Shown here in pieces: positions 1-10,185 of a DNA stretch of 64,000 bases (position 1 is the stretch's first letter; each line of letters opens with the position of its first letter). This DNA is from Calditrichota bacterium (GTDB taxonomy: Bacteria > Calditrichota > Calditrichia > Calditrichales > J004). A program made the position numbers and the translations under genes. The notes under the pieces are model-generated. The model saw nothing but the letters and a program-made list of their open reading frames with translations, made no database searches and was not told the origin of the DNA. Location: assembly GCA_013112635.1 (NCBI GenBank), contig JABFGF010000009.1, positions 62,001 to 126,000 on the forward strand, in the 5' to 3' direction.

Positions 1-3000
1 CCAATATTTTCACTTTGCGAAACAACATCTTTCAATTCATCTGGCAGTTTACGAAGACCAAATAACGATTCCACTTTTTTTGAAAAGGTATTGTTCTGAT
101 ATCCTGACAAATCATCACTTCGCGGAAGGTATTTTGGAATATTCCTGGTAAATGATGCACGCGCATCAATGGGTATGGAAAGATCCCAGGAGGTAGGTAA
201 AAACTTATCAAACTCCAGATTGGCTGTATAACTTTGTCTTTCTAAAGTATTTCCGGATCCAAACTGTGTGCTTATATTGTGGAAATCCGCATCTTTACTT
301 TCCCATTCCCCACTAAAACGTAAAACATCGGCCAGTTTTATATTAGTTTTCAAACGCAGTGCTGTCGCTTTTTGTTTTCGCACATCAGACAGGCGTAATT
401 CATCAAGCCATATTTCCCCGGTAAATTCATGTCCGGATTTATTTCGTGCCCCAATAACAAAATAGCGGATAATTTTCAAACTTACTGCATTTCCAAAAGC
501 TTTATAATATCCTCCGGGAACGTTATCTAAATATCGTATTTCGCCTCCATCAAATCCATCAAGAGAGGCAAGCTCATCCAAATCAATATCTATTTTATTT
601 AACTTATTCCACCCCATGTATACGTCTTGGCCGTATTCATAAAAGTTTTTATCATCCGATCCAAAGCGCAGGTAAAAAGTCACTTCAGAGCTGTCCACAT
701 CAGGGTTTTCGGGAATTTTAACCCTGCCATCTGTAGATGCCCCATACATGAACATTTTCAGGCGTTTATAATTAACAAGCTCAAGTTTACTGAAAAGTGT
801 TTTACGTGCTTCTGCTATTGCTCCTGAAGGAAATTCATTAAAAACCATGGCAAGCGATTGTTCTTTTGAACGGGCCTTTGTAATTCTGTCCCGAATGCCA
901 CTTACGCCGGGAGGGCTACTGTATTTTTTCGGATTTTCTTCAGTATTATAAGTGGTTAATACAAAAATAGAATCTGCTTTTTCCCAGTCAAAAAAAGTTG
1001 TATCGGCCTTAGAGCCTTTTATGTCAACTTCAGGACCTCCTTTAACAAAAGGTTGTTTGAGAATTCCGGTTTCTTCCCATTCATTACCGACAAAATCAAA
1101 TGCTGCAATATAAGTACGGTGGGCTGAATCTTCTGGTGTATGTGTAAAATCTGTGATTCTTAACCGGGTATTTAAAACTTGTTGAAGCGTGGTTTCATCT
1201 GCACCACCCACAACATCAGTCGGTTCACTAATTGGTATTCGAAATAATCGCCATCCGGTTCCCTGCCCGGCAAAAGGTCCTTCTTCATGTACCGTTTCTC
1301 CTTCATCCCATTCATGATTTACATCAGGATCAAGTGGAAAGGAATATGTGAAATATTTGTTCACCACGTTTAATTGGCCATCAGCATCCAAATCTTCAGA
1401 ATCTGGATAACGTGCGCCAGCGGCATCACTATTGCCTTCAGTTCCATTTATCCCACGGTAATCCCTGGGAAATTTCCAATCTTTAGGGGATTGGTTAACA
1501 TTAGACCAGTTATCTTCATCTGTATCACCGGGTTCACCCTTTGCATAACCATCAATACCGGTGTCTTCACCATCTTCAAGAAATCCATTTATATTTTTAT
1601 CTTCCGTGTTCAAAAAATTTAAATTCGGAACACCTTCCTTGTTAGTTCCCCTAACCCACCAATCCTCAGAGATTTTACCAATATCCACATGAACAGTACC
1701 TTCAGTACCATTGACCCATAATTCGATATATTTGGTTTTTTGCTGATTGGCAAAACTGGCGGTTGAACGCATTATTCCAACCCATGCAGAATCCTGTTTT
1801 GCATTTTGATCGAGATAATATTCAAGCCCAAGAACATCTGTTGTTTGCCCGGTTTGTGAGTTAACATCCCTCTTTGGCCAGATACTCTTTATTGCCACCT
1901 GGTTATAAGGGTTAAACCAAGTCAGGTTTGCCCGGGTACTATCAAATGCAATAGCAAAATTATCACCTGGATCAAAATTCTGTATTCTCTCTGGAGCGCT
2001 GGCCATTGTCCATGTTCGGTAGCGTATCCCCAAAGTTGTTGACCGTTTACTGGCTTCAAAATCATCTATGTAAGCAACGCCATTATTGTCACCTGTAGAT
2101 GCATTGTTCAAAGTATTTGGCTCGGGAATTACCTGTGCAAATTCGCCTTCGATATTAAATTGAGACTCGGCGCTTGTTTCTATAAATGGTAAAGCATCCA
2201 TAGCTTCTGTAAGGAAACGTGGTTTAAATTTAAAAGCCGCATTTAAATCCCAAACAAAGTTTTCAAATGGTTCCTGGCCAACACGGACCCGCCTGTCAAC
2301 TGTAGATTTACTCATATACAATGCTGTGGCACCTATAAAAGAGTTATCTAAAAACTTATATTCCAGCCTGCCACCGAGGATAGTTTTTTTATCCAATTGA
2401 AAAAGATTTGCCCGTTCGTATTTAATATCAATTTCAGAGCTGCTTCTTTTTGCTTCATTAGATTCCAGGGTCAATTGGCCGCTAAAATAATCAATAGAAT
2501 AGTCTTTATCACGCTGGAGGGTTTTTCCATTTAAGGTTACAACTTCACTACCTTCCAAAACATAAAAGCCAAGATCGAATGTTGATTTTGTACTTTTTGA
2601 ATTAACAATAATCTCAAATTTACTGGAGTCCTGTAACCTCTTAGTGTCCGAAGTCCGTACATCGTAAACAGGTACACGATAGTCTTTTGAGAGACCATTA
2701 TATTTAGTGTTATCAGGTGGATCAAAAGGTGTTAAATTAGGAAAGATTAAAGTACCTTGATTTAAATCTACTAATAAACCATTGGCATCAATCTTGTTAT
2801 CCGGATTTGTTTCCTGGCTTTCATCAAGAATATCCAGCCCAACCAATGTTAAAAATGTTGAATCTCCTTGGGTCTCTATTTCAAGGTTTCTATGCCGAAT
2901 TGCAACTTCAAACCCATCCTGCTGGATTTTTGATCCACCCAAGCTATAAACATTGCGCATCATAAGGTTCCAGGTCGTATCAGTCGGGGCTTGGTTTTTG

Positions 3001-4361
3001 TTTTTTATAAGCTTTAACCTAACAACCCCTGTTGTATCTGTATTTAAAAGAGTACCAATCGAATCAGCTCCATCCGTTGCATACGATATAGCCAAGGCAT
3101 CACTATCACCTATATTCTGGTTTACCCAAAAAAATCCACGTGCCCAATCCACCACATATTGATCAGGAGAAAGTTTACGAAATGTACCTTCAACTTTATC
3201 ATCCTTATCTACAGTCTCCGGATTTAATGATGGATCTATCATTGCTATTCCCGTTCTAGTATCTGGATTAGTAGCATTTTCTGTTACCCACACATCTAAT
3301 TCTGTAATCAGAAAACCCGGGACATATCCAAATTGTTGCAAATCATCTGAATAGCCGTTTTCCCAATAGTCACGGTAAATGTAATCAACAAAAAAGTAGC
3401 GGTCTTTTATAAAATCGATATCTTTAATAACACTTTTGGAAGCGCTGGAATTGCCGGATATTTTTAATTCTTGCTGTTCACCTTTTTCAATAGAAGCAAT
3501 AGTGGTCAGGTGCATGTTGCCCATGCGCATTTGGGCTTTAAGTCCAAACAGGCCTTTGTTCTGCCCGCCAAAAATAACATACTTTGTAGATGGCAGCGAA
3601 AGCGAAATATTACCGGCCTCAATCTTTTCAACAATTTCATCCTCCTCGCCATCGTAGCGCAGCTTTAAGGTATTGTCGATGTCAGTGACGGCCTCGCTGT
3701 TTTGCTGAACAGAGACCGTTACTTTCTCACCGATTTTTCCTTCGACTGTAAATTGCTGAGTTTGGTTAAATTTTGGGCTAAAGCTATTTTGGTTTTGGCT
3801 TTCACGGGCAGACTGAATAGAGCCGGACCGCTCCTCGGTTCTCCCGGATAGATCGAAAGTAATATTACCGGTAACACGTAAGCTAATACGATCCGATCCA
3901 AAAATACGGGTAAATGTTTTACTTTTAATACGAAACGGGATATCCAGTTCGATAGCACCAAAATCAGCTTCTTTCTGGTTTTTTATCATATCGCTGAATT
4001 TCTTTTTAACCATTTGGCGCTCGTTAAACTTCAAACGTTGTTCAACATAGTGCTCCAAATCTATAACGGCAGGAAAGAAATACTCAACATCATCCATCGT
4101 TTCCTGAATGGTGATGTATTGGCCCGTAGAATCGAGCGAAACCGAGCGTTTATATTTACCTGGTTTCTTAGCAAAAAAGGTGGAGTCTACCGCATACGCT
4201 TCCAAACCAAAAAGTTCAACCTCAAAAAGGTTTACAGTACGGGGCGGTTGCGGCAGTTCTAGCGAAGACTGTGCAAAAATATAATTGGGTATTATAAAAA
4301 GAGACAAGCCAACCAAAAAGGCAAAATGACGAAGTCTCCGTCCCTGAAAATTAAATATCAT
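1..4361 (-). CDS. sprA: Cell-surface protein SprA, type IX secretion translocon (partial, N-terminal part)
   Basis: The reading frame is open from an ATG at 4361 down to the left edge, giving about 1,453 residues with no stop, so the C-terminal part is missing. The first 31 residues are a signal peptide (LVGLSLFIIPNYIFA, cut before QSS). The rest is rich in short beta-strand and Asp/Asn/Gly turn segments. It includes the stretch DDFEASKRSTTLGIRYRTW near residue 690, which I recognise from SprA/Sov proteins. SprA is the giant (about 2,000-2,500 residue) outer-membrane barrel that conducts type IX substrates across the outer membrane, so roughly 60% is present. Type IX sorting domains on two proteins in this window fit. 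It is transcribed divergently from lptF across a 400-base gap. Family assignment is by recognition; no alignment was run. Confidence 0.85.
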   Translation of the reverse strand, partial: MIFNFQGRRLRHFAFLVGLSLFIIPNYIFAQSSLELPQPPRTVNLFEVELFGLEAYAVDSTFFAKKPGKYKRSVSLDSTGQYITIQETMDDVEYFFPAVIDLEHYVEQRLKFNERQMVKKKFSDMIKNQKEADFGAIELDIPFRIKSKTFTRIFGSDRISLRVTGNITFDLSGRTEERSGSIQSARESQNQNSFSPKFNQTQQFTVEGKIGEKVTVSVQQNSEAVTDIDNTLKLRYDGEEDEIVEKIEAGNISLSLPSTKYVIFGGQNKGLFGLKAQMRMGNMHLTTIASIEKGEQQELKISGNSSASKSVIKDIDFIKDRYFFVDYIYRDYWENGYSDDLQQFGYVPGFLITELDVWVTENATNPDTRTGIAMIDPSLNPETVDKDDKVEGTFRKLSPDQYVVDWARGFFWVNQNIGDSDALAISYATDGADSIGTLLNTDTTGVVRLKLIKNKNQAPTDTTWNLMMRNVYSLGGSKIQQDGFEVAIRHRNLEIETQGDSTFLTLVGLDILDESQETNPDNKIDANGLLVDLNQGTLIFPNLTPFDPPDNTKYNGLSKDYRVPVYDVRTSDTKRLQDSSKFEIIVNSKSTKSTFDLGFYVLEGSEVVTLNGKTLQRDKDYSIDYFSGQLTLESNEAKRSSSEIDIKYERANLFQLDKKTILGGRLEYKFLDNSFIGATALYMSKSTVDRRVRVGQEPFENFVWDLNAAFKFKPRFLTEAMDALPFIETSAESQFNIEGEFAQVIPEPNTLNNASTGDNNGVAYIDDFEASKRSTTLGIRYRTWTMASAPERIQNFDPGDNFAIAFDSTRANLTWFNPYNQVAIKSIWPKRDVNSQTGQTTDVLGLEYYLDQNAKQDSAWVGIMRSTASFANQQKTKYIELWVNGTEGTVHVDIGKISEDWWVRGTNKEGVPNLNFLNTEDKNINGFLEDGEDTGIDGYAKGEPGDTDEDNWSNVNQSPKDWKFPRDYRGINGTEGNSDAAGARYPDSEDLDADGQLNVVNKYFTYSFPLDPDVNHEWDEGETVHEEGPFAGQGTGWRLFRIPISEPTDVVGGADETTLQQVLNTRLRITDFTHTPEDSAHRTYIAAFDFVGNEWEETGILKQPFVKGGPEVDIKGSKADTTFFDWEKADSIFVLTTYNTEENPKKYSSPPGVSGIRDRITKARSKEQSLAMVFNEFPSGAIAEARKTLFSKLELVNYKRLKMFMYGASTDGRVKIPENPDVDSSEVTFYLRFGSDDKNFYEYGQDVYMGWNKLNKIDIDLDELASLDGFDGGEIRYLDNVPGGYYKAFGNAVSLKIIRYFVIGARNKSGHEFTGEIWLDELRLSDVRKQKATALRLKTNIKLADVLRFSGEWESKDADFHNISTQFGSGNTLERQSYTANLEFDKFLPTSWDLSIPIDARASFTRNIPKYLPRSDDLSGYQNNTFSKKVESLFGLRKLPDELKDVVSQSENI

Positions 4362-4761
4362 AGAATTCTTTAAATCAGACAAACAATCGGTAGCAATGCT
4401 ATATAGGGACGTCCTCCGGTTACACTTATTTTTGATTGGGGCAGAATTTAATTCGGATAGCTAACTTTATCAAGAGAATTCTACATCTCTATCAAATAAT
4501 TAAAAATCAAATCGGCTACTGTTTCGGATTTCTTAAAATAAATTTAGTCACTTATGGAAAACATTTCATGCAACGTAATTAAATATATTTTGATCCCTGA
4601 AAATATAATGATTTTTTGCAGGACGTTTATTATAAGAGAAATGCTGTGGCAGCAAAAATAAATGATTAGGGCAAAAATCATTTTTTGTTTATATTTCGCG
4701 AATTGTTCAAACAAAAATCCAAAGCAAGAGTAAGACCAATCTGTAAATAAAAAAATATCGA
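4362..4761. other. Divergent intergenic region sprA/lptF
   Basis: This 400-base, very AT-rich gap separates the start codons of sprA (minus) and lptF (plus), so it must hold both promoters. I see no convincing consensus promoter, no RNA gene and no coding frame. There is no strong ribosome binding site in front of the lptF ATG: the preceding bases are nearly all A and T. Weak or absent Shine-Dalgarno sequences are common in Bacteroidota-like genomes. Confidence 0.5.
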
Positions 4762-6213
4762 ATGAAAATATTAAACCGCTACATAATAAAAGAACATATT
4801 GGCCCCTTCTTTTTTGCCCTTTCTGTAATCATGTTTATTTTACTGATGCAGTTTATGGTAAAGCATATTGATAAAATTTTTGGCAAAGGGCTCTCTTTTT
4901 TAACCATCTTTGAATTAATTATCTACAACCTTGCCTGGATGATAGCACTTGCTGTTCCTATGGCTACACTTGTAGCAGTGTTAATGTCGTTTGGCCGGTT
5001 CTCGGCAGACAATGAAATCACAATTTTAAAATCGAGCGGTATCAGCATTTATCGCATAATCCGGCCATCATTGTTTTTTGGCTTAATGCTTACGGTTGGC
5101 ATGATCTATTTCAATGATCAGATTTTGCCCGATACAAATCATGCGGCACGTAAAATGTTCCAGGCCATAAAACGAAAAAAGCCAACACTTTCCTTGCAGG
5201 AACATATCTTTTTTGAGCTTGACAATTTTGCCTTTGTGGTAAACAAAATCGAAAAGCCCTTGCCGGAAGAGTGGCTTAATTTAGCAAGCCTGTTAGGCCC
5301 GGAGTATCAAAATAATGAGCAGCTCGACCGCCTGAAAAATGTGACTATCTTTGATAAATCATCACCCAAAAGCACTACAACAATCAATGCCGAAGAAGGT
5401 TACATGGTTTACTCAAAGGAAAAACAGGCACTAATTTTCACCCTGTTTAAAGGTGAGTTTCATGAGTTTGATTTTAAAAAAATTGAAGAATACCAAAGAT
5501 CGGAATTTGAAAAACACATTGTTTATATGCCTGCCAAAAATTTTGAATTGGAGGCCTCTAACAGCAGTTACCGCAGCGATCGTGAAATGAATATTAGCCA
5601 GATGCAGGAGGAAGTTTTAAAAAGCAGCGATCAGGCGAATAAACAAATCGATAAAGTAAAAGAAGATTTGGATAGCAATTTTAAACGATTAAACAACTTA
5701 TTCAGTATCATACAAAATGATTCGCTGGAACTGCTTTCGAAAATTGACACACTTCCAGCAGTATCTGATGAGCAACATAGAATTGCCCGGCAAAAAGCTA
5801 TCCGCACCGCGGAACGATACGCACAAAAAATGAAAACAAATATAAACCTGTTAAATAACCATAAAAGCAGGATTAATAAATTTGACGTTGAGATTTACAA
5901 AAAACTATCCATACCTTTTGCAAGTATAATGTTTGTCCTTGTTGGTGCACCTCTAGGAATAATGGCGCGCAAAGGCAGCATGGGTGTAGCGATTACGTTA
6001 AGTCTTGGCTTTTTTATTCTTTATTGGGCTTTTTTAATTGGTGGTGAAAAATTGGCTGATAGACGAATTTTATCGCCCTTTTGGGCAATGTGGTCTCCAA
6101 ATGCGATTGTGTTTGTTTCAGGATTATACCTAATCTGGCGTGCTGTTCGCGAATCGTCTTTTATTAACTGGGATCGCTTATTAAAACTTTTTAAGGCCAA
6201 AGAAGACTTGTAA
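4762..6213 (+). CDS. lptF: LptF/LptG (YjgP/YjgQ) family LPS export permease, long variant
   Basis: This 483-residue inner-membrane permease is one half of the LptBFG ABC exporter that extracts lipopolysaccharide and passes it to the periplasmic Lpt bridge. Helices cover about residues 15-35, 55-80 and 100-120, with three more in the last 110 residues. The periplasmic beta-jellyroll lies between them. The motif LSIPFASIMFVLVGAPLGI at the start of the C-terminal membrane half is characteristic of the family. Residues about 270-380 are a charged, probably coiled-coil insertion (many K, E, Q, N and L), which makes the protein about 120 residues longer than usual and than its neighbour. The paralogue follows after 91 bases, so the pair probably forms the heterodimer. 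Which is F and which is G is assigned by order only. Confidence 0.8.
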   Translation: MKILNRYIIKEHIGPFFFALSVIMFILLMQFMVKHIDKIFGKGLSFLTIFELIIYNLAWMIALAVPMATLVAVLMSFGRFSADNEITILKSSGISIYRIIRPSLFFGLMLTVGMIYFNDQILPDTNHAARKMFQAIKRKKPTLSLQEHIFFELDNFAFVVNKIEKPLPEEWLNLASLLGPEYQNNEQLDRLKNVTIFDKSSPKSTTTINAEEGYMVYSKEKQALIFTLFKGEFHEFDFKKIEEYQRSEFEKHIVYMPAKNFELEASNSSYRSDREMNISQMQEEVLKSSDQANKQIDKVKEDLDSNFKRLNNLFSIIQNDSLELLSKIDTLPAVSDEQHRIARQKAIRTAERYAQKMKTNINLLNNHKSRINKFDVEIYKKLSIPFASIMFVLVGAPLGIMARKGSMGVAITLSLGFFILYWAFLIGGEKLADRRILSPFWAMWSPNAIVFVSGLYLIWRAVRESSFINWDRLLKLFKAKEDL

Positions 6214-6304
6214 CTGATGCGGGTTACGGGTTACATGTTATCAATTTGGTCCATGATTATTTTGCAACCACCATTTTAACAAAATCAAAAAACTAAATTT
6301 CTTA

Positions 6305-7381
6305 ATGAAAAAATTACATCAATATTTATTAAAAAAGTTTATCGTAAACCTGTTTGTTGCCATTAGCGGTTGGATTATTATTTTCATAATAATCAATATG
6401 ATTGAAAAACTTTCGGTCTTTATTGATAACGATGCCAGTCTTCAGCAATTCTTTTTATTTTATGTGTATTTTATTCCATATATAATCAGCCTTACCCTGC
6501 CTATAGCCATGCTTCTGGCAGCCTTATTTGCCGTTAGTAACCTGGCGCAACACAACGAAATTGTAGCGCAGCTTTCCTCAGGAATTAGCCTTTATAAAAT
6601 TTTAACACCATTATTTATTACTGCATTTTTTATAAGTATTCTTGCCGGTATTTTTAATGAATATGTCGTTCCGGTTGCCAACCAAAACCGTGCAGAGCTG
6701 ATGAGCTATGAAATTAAAGATAATCCCAGGAATCGCGGCAAGTTTCGCAACAACATTTATTTGCAGGATTCTGATTCGCGGAAGATGTACGTAAAATATT
6801 ATAACGGCAAAAAAAATGTGGCCACCGAAGTAAGCCTTCAAACATTTTCCGGTTCAGTTTTGGTGGAACGAATAGATGCAAAGAAAATGAGCTGGATCGA
6901 TAGCAGCTGGGTTTTAACCGACGCCAGTTTACGCAGGTTTAGTAATGACCAGGAACAAATTTTTAAAATGGCAGACACAACCATTTCCGATAGCCGCATT
7001 AAGCCAAAAAATCTTATGCGTTTCAAAAAAAAGCCAGAAGAAATGAGCTATGCAGAGCTTAACACGTTTATCAAAGAGCTTAAAGAAATTGGAGCCAATC
7101 CACGCAAATGGTTGGTTGAAAGACATTTGAAAATTGCTTTGCCTTTTGCTAACTTTATTGTGGTTTTAATTGGCGCACCATTTGCATCACGGAAAAGACG
7201 CGGCGGAACAGGCCTTAGCTTTGGCCTTAGTCTTCTTATTAGTTTTTCTTTTTTTATTATCATCCGCTTTGGTCAGGTACTTGGCCATCAGGGAACATTA
7301 GAACCACTTTTAGCGGCCTGGCTAGGAAATTTAATTTTTCTCAGCCTCGGACTTTATACTCTTTTTACAGTTAAAAAATAA
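6305..7381 (+). CDS. lptG: LptF/LptG (YjgP/YjgQ) family LPS export permease, second subunit
   Basis: This 358-residue membrane permease is the second copy of the family next to the preceding gene. It has the normal layout: three N-terminal helices, a periplasmic beta-rich domain at about 120-270, then three C-terminal helices. The family motif LPFANFIVVLIGAPFASRK begins the second membrane half. The normal length contrasts with the coiled-coil insertion in the upstream partner. The 91-base gap and shared direction suggest one transcript, continuing 30 bases later into the DUF5916 gene. The LptB ATPase and periplasmic parts are not in this window. Confidence 0.8.
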   Translation: MKKLHQYLLKKFIVNLFVAISGWIIIFIIINMIEKLSVFIDNDASLQQFFLFYVYFIPYIISLTLPIAMLLAALFAVSNLAQHNEIVAQLSSGISLYKILTPLFITAFFISILAGIFNEYVVPVANQNRAELMSYEIKDNPRNRGKFRNNIYLQDSDSRKMYVKYYNGKKNVATEVSLQTFSGSVLVERIDAKKMSWIDSSWVLTDASLRRFSNDQEQIFKMADTTISDSRIKPKNLMRFKKKPEEMSYAELNTFIKELKEIGANPRKWLVERHLKIALPFANFIVVLIGAPFASRKRRGGTGLSFGLSLLISFSFFIIIRFGQVLGHQGTLEPLLAAWLGNLIFLSLGLYTLFTVKK

Positions 7382-7411
7382 TTAACCGATAGACAGCTTA
7401 ACGGAGAAGCT

Positions 7412-9643
7412 ATGAGATCAAAGTATCTCATTATCATTCTGTTATCATTACTTATCTCCACTGTATTTCCAAAGCCTAATGATCAGGTTCGTTTAAATCC
7501 CTTTAATAAAGGAATTGTCCTGGATGGTTTCCTTACAGAAGATGTTTGGAAAAATGCAACGCGTATAACTGATTTTTATACAATCCAACCCGTTGCCGGC
7601 AACCCTGCTGAAGAACGGACCGCTGCCCTTTTCGGCTATGATGAAAAAAATCTCTATATTGCCTTTATTTGTTTTTATGATGATCCTTCTGTTATTCGGG
7701 CTACTGTGGCCAAGCGGGATGCAATCTTTGAAGATGATTTTATCCTTTTATATCTGGATACATTTGATGCCGGCGAGCATGCCTATCAGTTTGCCTTCAA
7801 TCCCTTCGGCATTCAGGGAGATGGCGTTTATACGGAGCACGTTGGGGAAGATTTTAAACCGGATTTTATTTTCGAATCCCACGGCAGGATTTTTCGCCAG
7901 GGTTATATTGTAGAAGCACAAATTCCATTCAGCAGTCTCAATTTTCCTGATAAAAGTAAAATGAACTGGCGTTTCGCAATTCTACGTCATACTGAGCATT
8001 TAAACCACGATACCGTTTGGCCGCGAATATCTTTAAACTCCACAGACTGGGTCGGACAGTTTGGTAGATTAAGCGATATACAATCCATCCAAACCGGGAA
8101 AGGGCTGGAGATACTTCCGGAATTTTCTTCATTTAGAGTAGACAATTATTCTTCAATAGACAGCTCACTTAATAATGGCCCAATTAAAGGTGATTTCGGC
8201 TTAAATCTAAAATATGGAGTCAGCTCAGGATTAAATCTTGATCTTACTTTTAACCCGGATTTTAGCCAGGTGGAGTCCGATGTTAATAAAATTGATGTTA
8301 ACCGAAGGAAACCGCTGTTCTATTCCGAGAAAAGACCATTTTTTCTGGAAGGGACAGATATATTTAAAACCCCTATCCAGGCTGTTTATACAAGGCAACT
8401 AATCGATCCATTAGGTGGCATAAAATTCAGTGGACGCGTTGGCGATTATTCAGTCGGACTACTTAGTACAATTGATGAATATCAAGGTACAACAGCCTTT
8501 TTAGGAAGCGATTCAGCAACGGTCAAAAAATATGGAACGAAAAAAAGCTTAAACAATATTTTGCGAATTAAACGAACTATTTTTGATAACAGCAGTGTTG
8601 GCCTCCTTGTTACTGACAGGGAATTTGAAGACACTTACAATCGAGTCTACGGATTAGACGGCACTTTTGCTTTTACAGATAATGATATCCTTACTTTACA
8701 AGGATTGCATTCACAGACAAAAGATGTATTTTCATCTCAAAAAACTGAAGATCCCGCATTTTACGGTAATTACTGGCATGGCACAGATACCTGGAATTTT
8801 CAAATTTTTTATAATGATTACGCACCGGATTTCCGCGTTGATAATGGTTTTATTGAACGGCAGGATATAATTGCAAATGGATTTCGTGAAGGCGGTTTGC
8901 AGCTTTGGTATAACTTCAAGTGGCAAGAAAACAGCCTGCAGTATTTCCGCCCATACATTTACTCCACGCGCATTGTCGATCATGAAAACAAGGTTATTGA
9001 AGATAATCTTTGGTCTTCTCTTTTCTTCCAATTCGATTTTAAAACAGAAGTAACACTTAGCCACTATTTTTCCAGGGAAAATTTTGGTGGACAAAATTTT
9101 GATAAGAATAATTATGCCGTGGATATAAGCAACACTTCTCTTTCATGGTTACAGGCCAATTTTTATCTCTATAACGGGGATGAGATTTCTTATTTTACAA
9201 ACCCAACATTTCTTGGAAATGTAAACTATATAATATCCTCATTAGTTTTTAAACCATTGGGCTATTTAAATTTTGATTTTTCTTACAAGTATTATCGTTT
9301 TACAGGGGAAGTTAACGGTTTAAATGAAGGCTTATCTCAGGAAATCCCAAGGGTAAAGTTATCATGGCAGTTTTACAGATATTTTGCGCTTCGCCTGATA
9401 GCAGAAAGAACCACTTTGCATTATGATGACACTTACTATTCTTATGCAGAGTCCGGTCAAATAGATGTTAACCTACTTTTCAGCTACACGCCTTCACCAG
9501 GAACTGTGATATTTCTTGGCTATAATGATTTTTACGAAAAAGGAACAAAATTCCACAAAGGTTGGATAAGTTTTGATAAGTATACACAAGCCCAACGCGG
9601 TTTTTTTATGAAGCTCTCTTATCTTTTTAAAGCAGACCTGTAA
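7412..9643 (+). CDS. DUF5916 outer-membrane protein with CBM9-like N-terminal domain
   Basis: The 743-residue product begins with a signal peptide (LLSLLISTVFPKP). Residues about 30-220 form a carbohydrate-binding family 9-like beta-sandwich (DGFLTEDVWKNA and ALFGYDEKNLYIAFIC are typical). The remainder is the DUF5916 region, with repeated amphipathic strands rich in aromatic residues and ending in an aromatic strand (FMKLSYLFKADL), as expected of an outer-membrane beta-barrel. The segment FYSEKRPFFLEGTDIF is a DUF5916 hallmark. The function is unknown in the family; a role in glycan binding or uptake is inference only. It starts 30 bases after lptG with GGAG upstream of the ATG, so it may be co-transcribed with it. 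Confidence 0.8.
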   Translation: MRSKYLIIILLSLLISTVFPKPNDQVRLNPFNKGIVLDGFLTEDVWKNATRITDFYTIQPVAGNPAEERTAALFGYDEKNLYIAFICFYDDPSVIRATVAKRDAIFEDDFILLYLDTFDAGEHAYQFAFNPFGIQGDGVYTEHVGEDFKPDFIFESHGRIFRQGYIVEAQIPFSSLNFPDKSKMNWRFAILRHTEHLNHDTVWPRISLNSTDWVGQFGRLSDIQSIQTGKGLEILPEFSSFRVDNYSSIDSSLNNGPIKGDFGLNLKYGVSSGLNLDLTFNPDFSQVESDVNKIDVNRRKPLFYSEKRPFFLEGTDIFKTPIQAVYTRQLIDPLGGIKFSGRVGDYSVGLLSTIDEYQGTTAFLGSDSATVKKYGTKKSLNNILRIKRTIFDNSSVGLLVTDREFEDTYNRVYGLDGTFAFTDNDILTLQGLHSQTKDVFSSQKTEDPAFYGNYWHGTDTWNFQIFYNDYAPDFRVDNGFIERQDIIANGFREGGLQLWYNFKWQENSLQYFRPYIYSTRIVDHENKVIEDNLWSSLFFQFDFKTEVTLSHYFSRENFGGQNFDKNNYAVDISNTSLSWLQANFYLYNGDEISYFTNPTFLGNVNYIISSLVFKPLGYLNFDFSYKYYRFTGEVNGLNEGLSQEIPRVKLSWQFYRYFALRLIAERTTLHYDDTYYSYAESGQIDVNLLFSYTPSPGTVIFLGYNDFYEKGTKFHKGWISFDKYTQAQRGFFMKLSYLFKADL

Positions 9644-9661
9644 TTATCGTGCTGCCTTAAG

Positions 9662-9697
9662 ATTATTCGCTCCGTTACATTCCACACTGAATGACAA
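9662..9697. repeat. REP-like intergenic repeat fragment (GTCATTCTGA family)
   Basis: This short sequence between convergent genes ends in CTGAATGACA, the complement of the GTCATTCTGA end of the longer inverted repeats at 32969 and 36240. It includes TTCGCTCCGTTACATTCC, the degenerate middle seen in those copies. It is read as one half-unit of a dispersed palindromic intergenic repeat. Confidence 0.4.
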
Positions 9698-9725
9698 CAA
9701 AAATTGAGTTTTTTATAATAGCAGA

Positions 9726-10142
9726 TTAATCATCAATCGTTTTTCTTGTTTGCTTAAGCTGGGCCCTTTTTTTCTTTTGCTGCAATCGTTTTTCTTTTAC
9801 GGATTTAGGTGTCTTTGTTTTTTTACGTGGCTTCTTCTCTTTTAAAGCCCGTTGCAAATGCAGGATTAGTTTTTCAACCGCATCCTGTTTGTTGGCAAAT
9901 TGAGAGCGGTGTTTTTGTGATTCTATTTTTATAACATTGCCATTGACAAGATGATTACTCAAGCCTGTAATTATCATTTCCAACTGCCGTTCAGACAATC
10001 CTCTAATTATGGCCAGCGGGCAAGACAAAATAACCTTGCTGCTAACTTTATTTACGTGCTGGCCACCTGGCCCGCTGCTCCGTACTGCTTGAAATGAAAG
10101 TTTATTTTCATCAAGATAAACATCATTTTTAATTTGAATCAT
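9726..10142 (-). CDS. arfB: Alternative ribosome-rescue factor / peptidyl-tRNA hydrolase ArfB (YaeJ)
   Basis: The 138-residue product carries the class I release-factor signature RSSGPGGQHVNKVSSKV, with the catalytic GGQ at residues 26-28. A long Lys/Arg-rich tail (about residues 105-138) follows. In the ArfB family this tail enters the empty mRNA channel of stalled ribosomes while GGQ hydrolyses the peptidyl-tRNA. The length matches ArfB (about 140) and is far shorter than RF1/RF2, and the codon-recognition domain is absent. It lies 43 bases downstream of yajQ on the same strand and may share its transcript. Confidence 0.92.
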   Translation of the reverse strand: MIQIKNDVYLDENKLSFQAVRSSGPGGQHVNKVSSKVILSCPLAIIRGLSERQLEMIITGLSNHLVNGNVIKIESQKHRSQFANKQDAVEKLILHLQRALKEKKPRKKTKTPKSVKEKRLQQKKKRAQLKQTRKTIDD

Positions 10143-10185
10143 AAATCAAAACTAATAAAACCGAAACGACGGTTTACTCCAAAAT

